DNA of 27,767 nt. Source: Euryarchaeota archaeon UBA251 (GTDB taxonomy: Archaea > Thermoplasmatota > Poseidoniia > Poseidoniales > Thalassarchaeaceae). The position numbers and the translations under genes are program-made. The notes below the pieces were generated by a model. It was not told where the DNA came from, did not search any database, and was given only the letters and a program-made list of their open reading frames with translations. Of this stretch, positions 1 to 6,974 are shown piece by piece. The stretch spans positions 547-28,313 of the forward strand of contig DAFJ01000092.1 in the NCBI GenBank assembly GCA_002497905.1, in the 5' to 3' direction. The stretch's first letter is position 1. Every line of letters begins with the position of its first letter.

Positions 1-351
1 CAACTCTTCGTAACAATGCGAGATGCAACCGAGGACCTTCGCCTTGGGCATGCAACGATGGATGTTCGGTATCGAGATGGTGGCTATGAGTCACAAGCAG
101 CAACACCACTGAGCGAATACACCATGATGATGGAGTTCAATCCGATGGATGTCCGCGTCCCTGCAGGTCATTCAATTGAGCTAGTAATCACCGAAGCGGG
201 TGAGGACTATCTGCCAAGTCCCTGCGCTGCTATAGGAATGACAATTTCTGGCGGCGAGCAGCCATTAGGCCTACCGCTCACGGATCGTAGTGAAAATGCT
301 GAGGAGTGGTTCAATGTTCCACCTTGGTGGGATAGTGAAATTGAGGAATAG
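1..351 (+). CDS. C-terminal end of a CocE/NonD (S15, X-Pro dipeptidyl-peptidase type) hydrolase, 5' truncated
   Basis: The reading frame is open from base 1 and stops at 349-351, so only the last 116 residues of a longer protein are present. The ATG at 16 lies inside the domain and is probably not the start. The segment resembles the non-catalytic C-terminal beta-sandwich of S15-type hydrolases: an opening strand (LFVTMRDATEDLRLGHATM), then an R-Y-R-D-G turn, and later the typical P-A-G-H-S-I-E-L-V-I strand. Family members hydrolyse acyl or N-terminal X-Pro peptide bonds with a Ser-Asp-His triad in the preceding alpha/beta-hydrolase domain. That domain lies outside the window, so activity cannot be judged. 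The gene converges on the CARF-like nuclease gene with only nine bases between stop codons. Confidence 0.7.
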   Translation, partial: QLFVTMRDATEDLRLGHATMDVRYRDGGYESQAATPLSEYTMMMEFNPMDVRVPAGHSIELVITEAGEDYLPSPCAAIGMTISGGEQPLGLPLTDRSENAEEWFNVPPWWDSEIEE

Positions 352-360
352 ATCTGCGTA

Positions 361-1467
361 TCAATCCATATCATCCAGCACAGCCTTGATTTGAGGAATT
401 AGATTACCGAGATGAACTACGTGAACATTATTGTTTGAAGAAGTATTTTCTTTGATTTTTCGATATGCATTGAAAGCATTCCTTGGAACCGCAACAAAGG
501 AATAAATTCTCGGATCTGGTATTTTCAGAGACAGGGTACGTTTAGAGATCCTCTCAACTTCTTTCAAAATGGTATTCGATTTTGTATTCCCCCATGGATA
601 TTTGCAACTTATCCATAACAAAATCCCTTTTTCCGGTGCATAAGCAATTACATCTTCTTCCTGAGCTTTAACACCCAAAGAAGTGTGCAATTCTAAATTA
701 TGAGCTACTTCCCATTCAGGATAGTGACTTTTAATCAAACTAGCTACAGCAACTTCAAAGAAAAAAGGCATGCGTTTTTCTAAAGAACCATGGTTTGATT
801 TGTTACTGATTTCTAGAACCGTTTCGTCCTGCAATAATTCGTTGAATGAGGCTTTGTCAAGTCCACCCTCACGCTCACATTTTTCAATTACTCGGATTGA
901 TTCCGAAGTAACTGAAACTAAATCGTATTCGTAACCTTCCAAGACCAAAGCAAGTGAAACACCTTCACTTCGATTACCTGAGAGAATACTCATTTTCACC
1001 GATGTTTGATCAGTAACAAATTCATACATATCGAAAGTTGTTAAATCTGGAAGACTATGAACAAGGTAACATTTGCTCCCAACAGGGTATTTACGACCAA
1101 ATTCGTCCTTCGGGAAATATTCTACACTACTTAATGAACGAATCAAATGAGCCGCATCTATGCTAGCGGATGGATTGAAGATGCAATCATTTGGCTTCAA
1201 TGAATTAACCCAAATATCCTTCCATTCTTGATCCCAATATGAATTAATGACTGATATCTCCTCGGAAATTGGTTGGATACCAATCGAATTGAAAGAAGCG
1301 GTGATTTCCCCTACATCTATACTTGACTCATGCAGAATCACGACTGACGTTCCTCGATTACCTTCAGGTAACTTTTCATGAATCGATTTTACTTCCCTAA
1401 AATGCCTCATGGGTTGATTTTTTGCGCGTAAAACAACGATATAGCGCTCAATCAAAAAATCACTCAC
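361..1467 (-). CDS. Putative CARF-like sensor with C-terminal PD-(D/E)XK-like nuclease domain (Card1/Can2-like layout)
   Basis: I do not recognise an exact family; the call rests on layout. Numbering is from the GTG at 1467 (368 residues). The first ~140 residues look like a Rossmann-type sensor: a strand, an N-Q-P-x-R-H-F-x-x-V-K-S-I helix start, a strand (TSVVILHESS), and later C-I-F-N-P-S-A-S where CARF proteins carry N-x-T-G-G-T. A middle helical segment could be a winged helix. Residues ~233-289 resemble a PD-(D/E)XK core: E238 in F-F-F-E-V-A, D272 in Q-E-E-D-V-I, then strand L-L-W-I-S-C-K ending at K289. The usual acidic residue two before Lys is Ser, a departure from the consensus. CARF nucleases of the Card1/Can2 type are of similar length and domain order. 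Start is uncertain: TTG 1506, GTG 1467 (8-base overlap with the upstream gene), or TTG 1455, which has GGTGA eight bases upstream. ATG 1410 would remove the first strand. Confidence 0.5.
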   Translation of the reverse strand: MSDFLIERYIVVLRAKNQPMRHFREVKSIHEKLPEGNRGTSVVILHESSIDVGEITASFNSIGIQPISEEISVINSYWDQEWKDIWVNSLKPNDCIFNPSASIDAAHLIRSLSSVEYFPKDEFGRKYPVGSKCYLVHSLPDLTTFDMYEFVTDQTSVKMSILSGNRSEGVSLALVLEGYEYDLVSVTSESIRVIEKCEREGGLDKASFNELLQDETVLEISNKSNHGSLEKRMPFFFEVAVASLIKSHYPEWEVAHNLELHTSLGVKAQEEDVIAYAPEKGILLWISCKYPWGNTKSNTILKEVERISKRTLSLKIPDPRIYSFVAVPRNAFNAYRKIKENTSSNNNVHVVHLGNLIPQIKAVLDDMD

Positions 1468-2239
1468 CCTTGACTTTGATTCTCGCCTCTTTGAATCGTT
1501 CAACAATCGTAGCCCTTAGACCACCCTCTGGTAATCGAATTTCTTGACAGTTAACGAGAATGGAGGTCGAACCTAACTCCTCTTCCCACCTTTTCATCAA
1601 TTCAATGCCATCATCGGTCCACCTTCGACACCAACTTGCACTATACTTCTCTCTTTCTGGCCAAAGAATGGTCATCTCCCATTGGTAGATATGGGGAAGG
1701 AGCTTCACGTGTGCAAAATCATCACCTGTATCGAATCCACTACATGATGTCTCAATCGCCATAATTTCATCACGCAAAGATACTGTATCTTTCAACGTAT
1801 TAGGGAGAAATTTGCAGGTATCCTCAACCGATAATCGAACTTGATCCAACTGGAATTTCTTCCCAACTTCAATAATGACTTGATCAGTAACCCCTCCACG
1901 TTGGCTATTCTTCCATATTTTCGAAAATATTCGAATTTCTTGTCTATATTTTCTTTGAATATCGTGGAATAATTTGTACTGAGACTTCCGTGTAGATGAG
2001 CCAAAGAGGAAAATGATATCCTCGTTTGATTCCAATCCATCTATCTGAATCTCTTCAGATTCGGATAATATTTGGATACCTTCGAACTCATCTAAAATCT
2101 GATTTGCTAACTTTGCCTCTTCTGAACAAATTAGAACAGCTGTAGAGCATAACGGCTTTAATGAGCGGATATCACCAAGATGACGAGCAGGATTCAGTCC
2201 GGCTGGAATGAAGACAGTTGTCCTGCCCTCATTCGTCAT
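1460..2239 (-). CDS. Unknown protein with CARF-like N-terminal Rossmann domain, paralogous in its N-terminus to the downstream nuclease protein
   Basis: This 259-residue protein has no family I recognise with confidence. Its N-terminal ~100 residues alternate strands and helices: strand T-T-V-F-I-P-A-G, then N-P-A-R-H-L-G-D-I-R-S-L-K-P, strand S-T-A-V-L-I-C-S-E, and strand D-I-I-F-L-F-G-S-S-T. The same order and a shared P-x-R-H-(L/F)-x-x-(I/V)-(R/K)-S signature occur in the next gene, so the two probably share a fold. The last ~120 residues are Trp- and Glu-rich (W-E-M-T-I-L-W-P-E-R-E) and unassigned; no nuclease motif is visible there. I chose ATG 2239 because it overlaps the acidic-protein gene by 11 bases. 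Reading further upstream would only add sequence antisense-free but overlapping that gene. The 8-base overlap downstream points to coupled translation and possibly a hetero-complex. Base composition is A+T-rich compared with flanking genes. Confidence 0.5.
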   Translation of the reverse strand: MTNEGRTTVFIPAGLNPARHLGDIRSLKPLCSTAVLICSEEAKLANQILDEFEGIQILSESEEIQIDGLESNEDIIFLFGSSTRKSQYKLFHDIQRKYRQEIRIFSKIWKNSQRGGVTDQVIIEVGKKFQLDQVRLSVEDTCKFLPNTLKDTVSLRDEIMAIETSCSGFDTGDDFAHVKLLPHIYQWEMTILWPEREKYSASWCRRWTDDGIELMKRWEEELGSTSILVNCQEIRLPEGGLRATIVERFKEARIKVKGE

Positions 2240-2954
2240 AAGCGAACCAATCCTCTTCGTCAGGGGGACGATACCACCATTGGCCATCCTCGTCCTCCCA
2301 CCATTCAACGCCGTCTTCATCAACCTCTATTCCGTCATCATCCTCAGACTCTTCAGCGGTATCTTCCTCTTCGCTAATCATGCCCTCTTCGATCATAATC
2401 TTGCGCTTCATCTTCTCCGCTTCTTCTTCATCATCACCAAAGACGCGCCCTCCACCTGGATCCTGTGCTTGGACCATCTGATGGTCACCTGATGCGATTG
2501 CTTCGTCAGACTCGCGCATGAATTCCTCAGCCATCCGCTGGCGATATTCATCATACTCATCAGCGCCCCATGAACCCGTAGAGTCTGATCTGGACCCTTG
2601 AAGAAGATCGTCAAGGTCAACGTCCTTACCGACCTTCAACTCAGGTGCATCTGGAATATCATCAGAATCGTAGAACTCATCGGAACCATCACCAAGTCGA
2701 GCAAAGGACTTGTCATCTGGGTGAGCGTCTTCGACCTCCTCAATCAGTAGGTCATGCTCCTCATCGTCAATTTCCCCTTCCTCGTAACGGCGTTTCACAA
2801 TTCGAGCAAAACGGTCCAACTGATCCGCAAGTTCGTCGTCATCGCCACCGGCCTGTTTGACAGTGCGCTCAAACTGACTCATTAGACGGTCGTAGGGGTT
2901 GCCACCGAGATTTCCGATGAACTTGCCGAAACCGCCGCGTTTTCTCTTCGCCAT
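2229..2954 (-). CDS. Acidic protein with SHOCT-like helix pair and Trp-rich acidic tail
   Basis: This 241-residue protein begins with a basic patch (MAKRKRGGFGKF) and then becomes strongly acidic. Residues ~40-75 resemble a SHOCT module, the short helical pair with consensus G-x-I-(T/D)-x-E-E-(F/H); here it reads Y-E-E-G-E-I-D-D-E-E-H-D-L-L. The C-terminus carries a WW-like acidic motif, E-W-W-E-D-E-D-G-Q-W-W-Y-R, a pattern that recurs at the ends of many marine-archaeal proteins in my recollection. No signal peptide or membrane segment is visible, so it is probably cytoplasmic. I preferred ATG 2954 over 2972 because the MAKRKR start leaves a normal intergenic space to the divergent JAMM gene. 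It heads the operon containing the CARF-like pair. Function unknown; SHOCT modules are usually inferred to mediate oligomerisation. Confidence 0.7.
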   Translation of the reverse strand: MAKRKRGGFGKFIGNLGGNPYDRLMSQFERTVKQAGGDDDELADQLDRFARIVKRRYEEGEIDDEEHDLLIEEVEDAHPDDKSFARLGDGSDEFYDSDDIPDAPELKVGKDVDLDDLLQGSRSDSTGSWGADEYDEYRQRMAEEFMRESDEAIASGDHQMVQAQDPGGGRVFGDDEEEAEKMKRKIMIEEGMISEEEDTAEESEDDDGIEVDEDGVEWWEDEDGQWWYRPPDEEDWFAYDE

Positions 2955-2975
2955 GCCAATGACCAGATGCAACTC

Positions 2976-2988
2976 AGGGTCGAACCCT
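2976..2988. promoter_or_regulatory. Small inverted repeat AGGGT-CGA-ACCCT in a divergent intergenic region
   Basis: A perfect 5-base inverted repeat with a 3-base spacer lies in the 62-base gap between the leftward acidic-protein operon and the rightward JAMM gene. Its position suits an operator or promoter element serving either gene. Its short length means chance is a serious alternative. Confidence 0.2.
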
Positions 2989-3016
2989 CATTAGTGCTTC
3001 GCGACATCGAAGGGGC

Positions 3017-3775
3017 ATGGTCGAGCCGTGGCTCCTAGATGCAGCAGCGGCATACAACCGGCAATCATTAGAGCAGCGTGACGGTTATCGTGGACTCATA
3101 CTCCTTCCCGTAGCTCACCTCAAGACAATCCTCGACTGGGCCTTCCACTCTCTTCCCGATGAGATTCTCGTCGGATTTGACCCGATGATGGATTCACCTC
3201 ATCCAGAAGATGTAAATGAGGTATTCACGGGTGACGATTACCGCGCAGAACTCCATCAAGGAGAAGGATTCATTCTCGGAGAACCACACCTCGTTAATCG
3301 TGGTGATTCCTACTCAGTGCACCATATTCCAGAAGAATGGGTTGACGAGGTCTTCGCTGCGGATCGTGGTGGGCGAGGTGGACGTTTCACACACTGGTTG
3401 CACACACATCCAAACGCTGTCGCGATTCCATCTGGTGCGGATGCGGATGCAGCGCAGTGGACTGCAGGAGTCGACATGATTCTCGGTATACAATTCACAC
3501 CTGAAGGACCATTGCCTTGGTTCGATAACATAGAAGGGGTTCGTCGACCATTGAATCCGGAAGAAGCTGCAAAACGTGTTGATGATATGAAGCCGACTGG
3601 ACGAAGGGGATGGGCGCGTGTCCGTCACTCAAGGGAGCAACGGTCTGTTCTCGGACGAGCACCTACTGGACATCGAATCCACGGTTTGGAACTAATCGCC
3701 TTTCACCGAACTGGTGTTGGAATAAATGTGGTCTTAGTCGATGATAAGGGGCGACCCATCGGGATGGATAACTAA
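3017..3775 (+). CDS. JAMM/MPN+ metalloprotease-like protein (possible ubiquitin-like-protein deconjugase)
   Basis: The protein is 252 residues and carries a full JAMM zinc motif, H-x-H-x7-S-x2-D: H129-T-H131, then P-N-A-V-A-I-P, S139 and D142. In the family the two His and the Asp bind zinc, and an upstream Glu activates water; E49 in D-E-I-L-V-G-F is the best candidate for that Glu here. JAMM proteins cleave isopeptide bonds of ubiquitin or archaeal SAMP conjugates, or process sulfur-carrier proteins; which applies cannot be seen here. There is no signal peptide, so it should be cytoplasmic. The C-terminal ~70 residues beyond the core are Arg-rich and unassigned. It is divergent from the acidic-protein operon, and no ubiquitin-like or E1-like gene is nearby. 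The start at ATG 3017 follows G-rich sequence (AAGGGGC). Confidence 0.8.
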   Translation: MVEPWLLDAAAAYNRQSLEQRDGYRGLILLPVAHLKTILDWAFHSLPDEILVGFDPMMDSPHPEDVNEVFTGDDYRAELHQGEGFILGEPHLVNRGDSYSVHHIPEEWVDEVFAADRGGRGGRFTHWLHTHPNAVAIPSGADADAAQWTAGVDMILGIQFTPEGPLPWFDNIEGVRRPLNPEEAAKRVDDMKPTGRRGWARVRHSREQRSVLGRAPTGHRIHGLELIAFHRTGVGINVVLVDDKGRPIGMDN

Positions 3776-3807
3776 ACCATTCAAGTTGGACCAAGCGTTT
3801 GGAATAT

Positions 3808-4347
3808 CTACAATTCAGATTTGAAACCAATTCGACGATAATGCCCGAGCTCCTCTATACTCATTCGGATATCATCCAATGCACGGTGTCCGTCTCCCTT
3901 GTGATACTGGGGCGCTTGATACCATAAATCCATGAGAATCTTGACTGTTGTAACATCGACTGACCGGTAGTGAAAGAACTCGTGAAGAATTGGCATGTAA
4001 CGACGGAGGAAACGGCGGTCTTGCCCAATTGTATTGCCGCATAAGGGCGATTGATTCTCGATGCAATGCTCCTGTAAGAATGCGAGTGTTTCTTCTTCAG
4101 CATCCTCAAGCGAGATCTCCGAAGTACGTACCTGTTCAATCAAGCCATTAGCAGTATGATGTCGGACATTCCAATCATCCATTTTGTCCAACTCCTCCTC
4201 TGGCTGGTGAATAATGAGGTTCGGTCCCTCTGCGATGATATTCAGATCACCGTCGGTAACAATGGTTGCAATCTCGATTATTTTGTTCTCGACCGGGTCC
4301 AAACCGGTCATCTCAAGATCAATCCAGACGAGGCGTTCGGGGGTCAT
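3808..4347 (-). CDS. orn: Oligoribonuclease (DEDDh 3'-5' exoribonuclease)
   Basis: This 179-residue protein matches the length of bacterial oligoribonuclease (about 180 residues). It has all DEDDh motifs: D10 and E12 in W-I-D-L-E-M-T-G-L, D110 in G-N-T-I-G-Q-D-R-R-F-L, and H154 with D159 in H-R-A-L-D-D-I. The Orn-specific blocks T-G-L-D-P and L-x-x-Y-M-P are present. Orn degrades two- to five-nucleotide RNAs and pGpG to mononucleotides, using two divalent metal ions, as a cytoplasmic dimer. The gene stands alone on the minus strand, convergent with the JAMM gene (32-base gap) and divergent from the MFS gene. Orn is mainly a bacterial and eukaryotic enzyme, so its presence in an archaeal context suggests old transfer. 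The start at ATG 4347 leaves the standard short N-terminus before the first strand. Confidence 0.95.
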   Translation of the reverse strand: MTPERLVWIDLEMTGLDPVENKIIEIATIVTDGDLNIIAEGPNLIIHQPEEELDKMDDWNVRHHTANGLIEQVRTSEISLEDAEEETLAFLQEHCIENQSPLCGNTIGQDRRFLRRYMPILHEFFHYRSVDVTTVKILMDLWYQAPQYHKGDGHRALDDIRMSIEELGHYRRIGFKSEL

Positions 4348-4353
4348 AGTGCC

Positions 4354-4370
4354 CGGGTCTAGTTGACCCG
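4354..4370. promoter_or_regulatory. Inverted repeat CGGGTC-TAGTT-GACCCG between orn and the MFS gene
   Basis: A perfect 6-base inverted repeat with a 5-base spacer begins seven bases upstream of the orn start codon, in the divergent gap before the MFS gene. It could be an operator for either promoter, or a hairpin in a short leader. The arms reuse the GGGTC/GACCC string seen in the repeats at 2976-2988 and 24219-24233. Confidence 0.3.
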
Positions 4371-4435
4371 ACTTAGTGGTTCGGACGGGACTGACGGATG
4401 GGCAGGATGAAAGAGGGTTGAGTTACGGAACCAAC

Positions 4436-5728
4436 ATGGAGGATGGCACCACATCGGAACGGGTAGGATATCTCGAAATCCTGCAAGTCAATCCGACCTA
4501 CCGGCGATACTTCATCGCCAACGTGCTGTCAATGGTTGGAACATGGTTCACAACGATTGCTTTGTTCATACTTGCTGCCGACATCTCTGGGCTACCTGAG
4601 CTAGCCGTCGGGATTGTGCTCGTACTGCGGATGTTCTCTCTCGCCTTACCTCAACCATTCACCGGAATGCTCGCCGATCGTTTCAGTCGTAAGTGGCTAA
4701 TGGCAATCTCCCATGTGTTATCTGCTGCATGTGCACTACTCCTACTGTTTGTAGACGGCCCTGATGATGCGGTATTGTACTACAGCATGGTGATCATGCT
4801 CATGGTACTGCACGCTGTCTACGTCCCAGCGGAATCTGCTGCAATTCCTAACCTCGTAGGTGAAGGGGAGGCGCTCATCACAGCAAACGCGATGAACTCC
4901 GCCACATGGTCTGCATCCCTCGCTATTGGTGCAGCCCTAGGTGGTTTCGTAGTCGCATCATACGGTACGGATGTAGCATTCGTGATTGACGCTGCAACCT
5001 TCCTAGTATCTGCATTGATGATTGCGACGCTTACAATCCCCCAAGAGAAAGTCGAGAACCCTGGCACAATTATCGGAGGTGGAGTACGCCTTATTCTCGA
5101 TGGATTTCGAAGAATCCGCCGCACACCTCCTGTATACCGAATCCTAAGCGCGAAAGCGCTGTGGTCAATCGGAGGTGGAGGGCTAGTATACTGCCTCGTA
5201 ATGATTGGTGACGAAATTGGTGTAGCAGATGTCGCCGCCGGTATTGGCGTGCTTTTTGCAGCACGAGGCATAGGCTCAGGACTTGGTCCAATTGTTGCTC
5301 GTGCCGTTCTGCGCGAACGGAGCCGATGGCCATTCTACCTCGGAGGGCTCGTGTCCCTCTGTGGATTATTCTATGTTCTAGTCGCACTAATTCCGTGGAC
5401 ACCTTGGATTACCGCCCTCGTACTACTCGCACATGCTGCAAGCGGTGCCAATTGGGTTCTGTCTACAGTTATGCTTCAAGAAAGAACGGAAGACGATTGG
5501 AGAGGAAGGGTGTTTGCAACTGACTTTCTTCTAATGACCACAGTCAATGGAACCTCATCGTTGATTGCTGCCTTGATGATTGCATACGTAGGAATTGACC
5601 TGAGAACATTGGTACTCATCTTCGCTGTTGGTCAGACAATTTCAGGAATAATATGGCTCTCGGTTATGTTGCCAGGTGAGCGACGCTACTTGGTCGAAAA
5701 TCAAGACAAAAGCGGAACGAGCGCATAG
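4436..5728 (+). CDS. MFS transporter (DHA3/EntS-like drug or metabolite exporter)
   Basis: The protein is about 430 residues with roughly 12 hydrophobic segments, the normal MFS size. After the first helices it carries the MFS motif-A region G-M-L-A-D-R-F-S-R-K, the loop between TM2 and TM3. The N-terminal N-x-x-Y-R-R-Y-F-x-A-N and central N-A-x-N-S-A-T-W blocks are typical of the MFS_3/DHA3 exporters related to enterobactin exporter EntS. It should therefore be a proton-driven exporter in the cytoplasmic membrane; the substrate cannot be told. I chose ATG 4436 because it leaves a short cytoplasmic N-terminus before the Y-R-R-Y-F block. A GTG at 4376 would add 20 polar residues. The 3' end overlaps the convergent membrane-protein gene by 28 bases. 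Confidence 0.88.
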   Translation: MEDGTTSERVGYLEILQVNPTYRRYFIANVLSMVGTWFTTIALFILAADISGLPELAVGIVLVLRMFSLALPQPFTGMLADRFSRKWLMAISHVLSAACALLLLFVDGPDDAVLYYSMVIMLMVLHAVYVPAESAAIPNLVGEGEALITANAMNSATWSASLAIGAALGGFVVASYGTDVAFVIDAATFLVSALMIATLTIPQEKVENPGTIIGGGVRLILDGFRRIRRTPPVYRILSAKALWSIGGGGLVYCLVMIGDEIGVADVAAGIGVLFAARGIGSGLGPIVARAVLRERSRWPFYLGGLVSLCGLFYVLVALIPWTPWITALVLLAHAASGANWVLSTVMLQERTEDDWRGRVFATDFLLMTTVNGTSSLIAALMIAYVGIDLRTLVLIFAVGQTISGIIWLSVMLPGERRYLVENQDKSGTSA

Positions 5729-6492
5729 ATTACGACCAGTGGGAAAATGGACATCACCATGTCCACAACAAATGCCTGCGCATCGAACTTGATTTGCTGA
5801 TCCACAATTTTCTGAGCTTGGGCATCCACCTTGTCAACTGCCAGACTTGCAATGTCACGCGCAGCAGCCCCTACCGTCTTCACTGCAGCCTTGGCTGTGT
5901 GGAATGGATTGAGTTTCAATGGATTCTTGAACAACGATTTCGCATGATTCTTGACGACGTCTACAGCGTTCTCCTCCGGTTCATCAGTGATATCCATCGT
6001 AGCAACCACACCAATAGCAGAACGTGTCCACCGTAATGCTCCTAATCCATTCTTGACGACAGATGGTGGGAGATTCATTTCGATTAGTTGCTTGACTTTC
6101 TTTCGTGTGCTCATGCTTCGATAAATTTCTGCAACTATCCACAATCCGGCGAAACCTACCATTAGGTACATCCTCATATCAGTCCAATCTACGTCAGTCG
6201 GATTCCCAAGTACAATCCGGATTGTCAACGCTGCTAGACCAGGAAGTAGAAGAGTTCCTATCTCACGAGCTAGAAAAGACTCAATCCCCTTGAGTCCAAA
6301 TGCATTCTTGATAGAGAGAAGAGCACGAATGATGCTACGTATCTCCGGATTGTAACGACGAATCAATTCAATCGTCGGTCGCATTACAAGGATGTAACGA
6401 ATGATGAAACCAACTATTACGATGTAGAGGTAAAATGCCCACGCGTCCGCTGGAGGGACGCTGAAAGAGAAGGGACCTAGGGACCACTCCAT
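5701..6492 (-). CDS. Membrane protein of unknown function, about four transmembrane segments
   Basis: I do not recognise this 263-residue family. Hydrophobic segments fall near residues 17-37, 79-96, 107-124 and 240-262. The stretch between about 127 and 238 is polar and partly helical, with Ala/Asp/Lys-rich sequence that could form an amphipathic or coiled segment (V-D-K-V-D-A-Q-A-Q-K-I-V-D). The membrane anchors therefore flank a large, probably cytoplasmic domain. The gene overlaps the 3' end of the MFS gene by 28 bases, tail to tail. It lies 50 bases downstream of the OsmC gene on the same strand, so it may share that transcript. ATG 6492 is the only sensible start before the first hydrophobic segment. 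Confidence 0.75.
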   Translation of the reverse strand: MEWSLGPFSFSVPPADAWAFYLYIVIVGFIIRYILVMRPTIELIRRYNPEIRSIIRALLSIKNAFGLKGIESFLAREIGTLLLPGLAALTIRIVLGNPTDVDWTDMRMYLMVGFAGLWIVAEIYRSMSTRKKVKQLIEMNLPPSVVKNGLGALRWTRSAIGVVATMDITDEPEENAVDVVKNHAKSLFKNPLKLNPFHTAKAAVKTVGAAARDIASLAVDKVDAQAQKIVDQQIKFDAQAFVVDMVMSIFPLVVIYALVPLLS

Positions 6493-6542
6493 GAATGCTC
6501 ATGGTAGAAGGCCCGGCATGAAGGTTCACCCTGAATCAAGAG

Positions 6543-6941
6543 TTACTCGAAACTTACATCCACTTCCATCTGCTCACTAACGGAACGACATACTGGGCAA
6601 GCACAACCCTCAGTCTTGAGCCAGTCCCTATCCGCATCTGACAAACCATCGGGTAATCTGATTTTGACGTCGAGTTGAGCCACTCGTCGCGGATTAGAGC
6701 CCATGGATTTCTCCACACTACCACTCATCCCATTGACATCGATATCACGCGCATTCGCACGAATTCCGATTATGGTCATGATGCAAGTGAGCATCGAGGT
6801 TGCGAGTAAATCCGTCGGAGAGAATGATGCACCTCTTCCGTGATTGTCTACCGGAGCATCTGTGATCAACTTGGCTCCAGAGGGGGCATGTGTTGCAGTG
6901 CAGCGGAGATCTCCGTCGTAGGTGGCGTCGATGCGGACCAT
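6543..6941 (-). CDS. OsmC/YhfA-family peroxide-handling protein
   Basis: Numbering is from ATG 6941 (132 residues), typical of small OsmC proteins. The core G-x-x-P-x-D-L-L-A block is present as F-S-P-T-D-L-L-A-T-S-M-L-T-C, with C53, and is followed by C113-A-C115-P-V-C118. C53 and C115 match the conserved Cys pair that OsmC/Ohr proteins use to reduce organic hydroperoxides; the extra Cys residues at 113 and 118 are less usual. It is likely a cytoplasmic dimer. The start at 6941 (MVRIDATY) fits the first beta strand; an ATG nine bases upstream would add three residues. It lies 33 bases downstream of the AlkB-like oxygenase gene on the same strand. This suggests joint expression, plausibly to deal with lipid or alkyl hydroperoxides. 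Confidence 0.92.
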   Translation of the reverse strand: MVRIDATYDGDLRCTATHAPSGAKLITDAPVDNHGRGASFSPTDLLATSMLTCIMTIIGIRANARDIDVNGMSGSVEKSMGSNPRRVAQLDVKIRLPDGLSDADRDWLKTEGCACPVCRSVSEQMEVDVSFE

Positions 6942-6974
6942 GAGTATCAACGGCGCATACTACTCGATGAATAC

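Noticed and set aside
4376..4435. GTG start at 4376 for the MFS gene
   Set aside because: It adds 20 polar residues not typical for the family; ATG 4436 gives a normal N-terminus, though 4376 cannot be ruled out.
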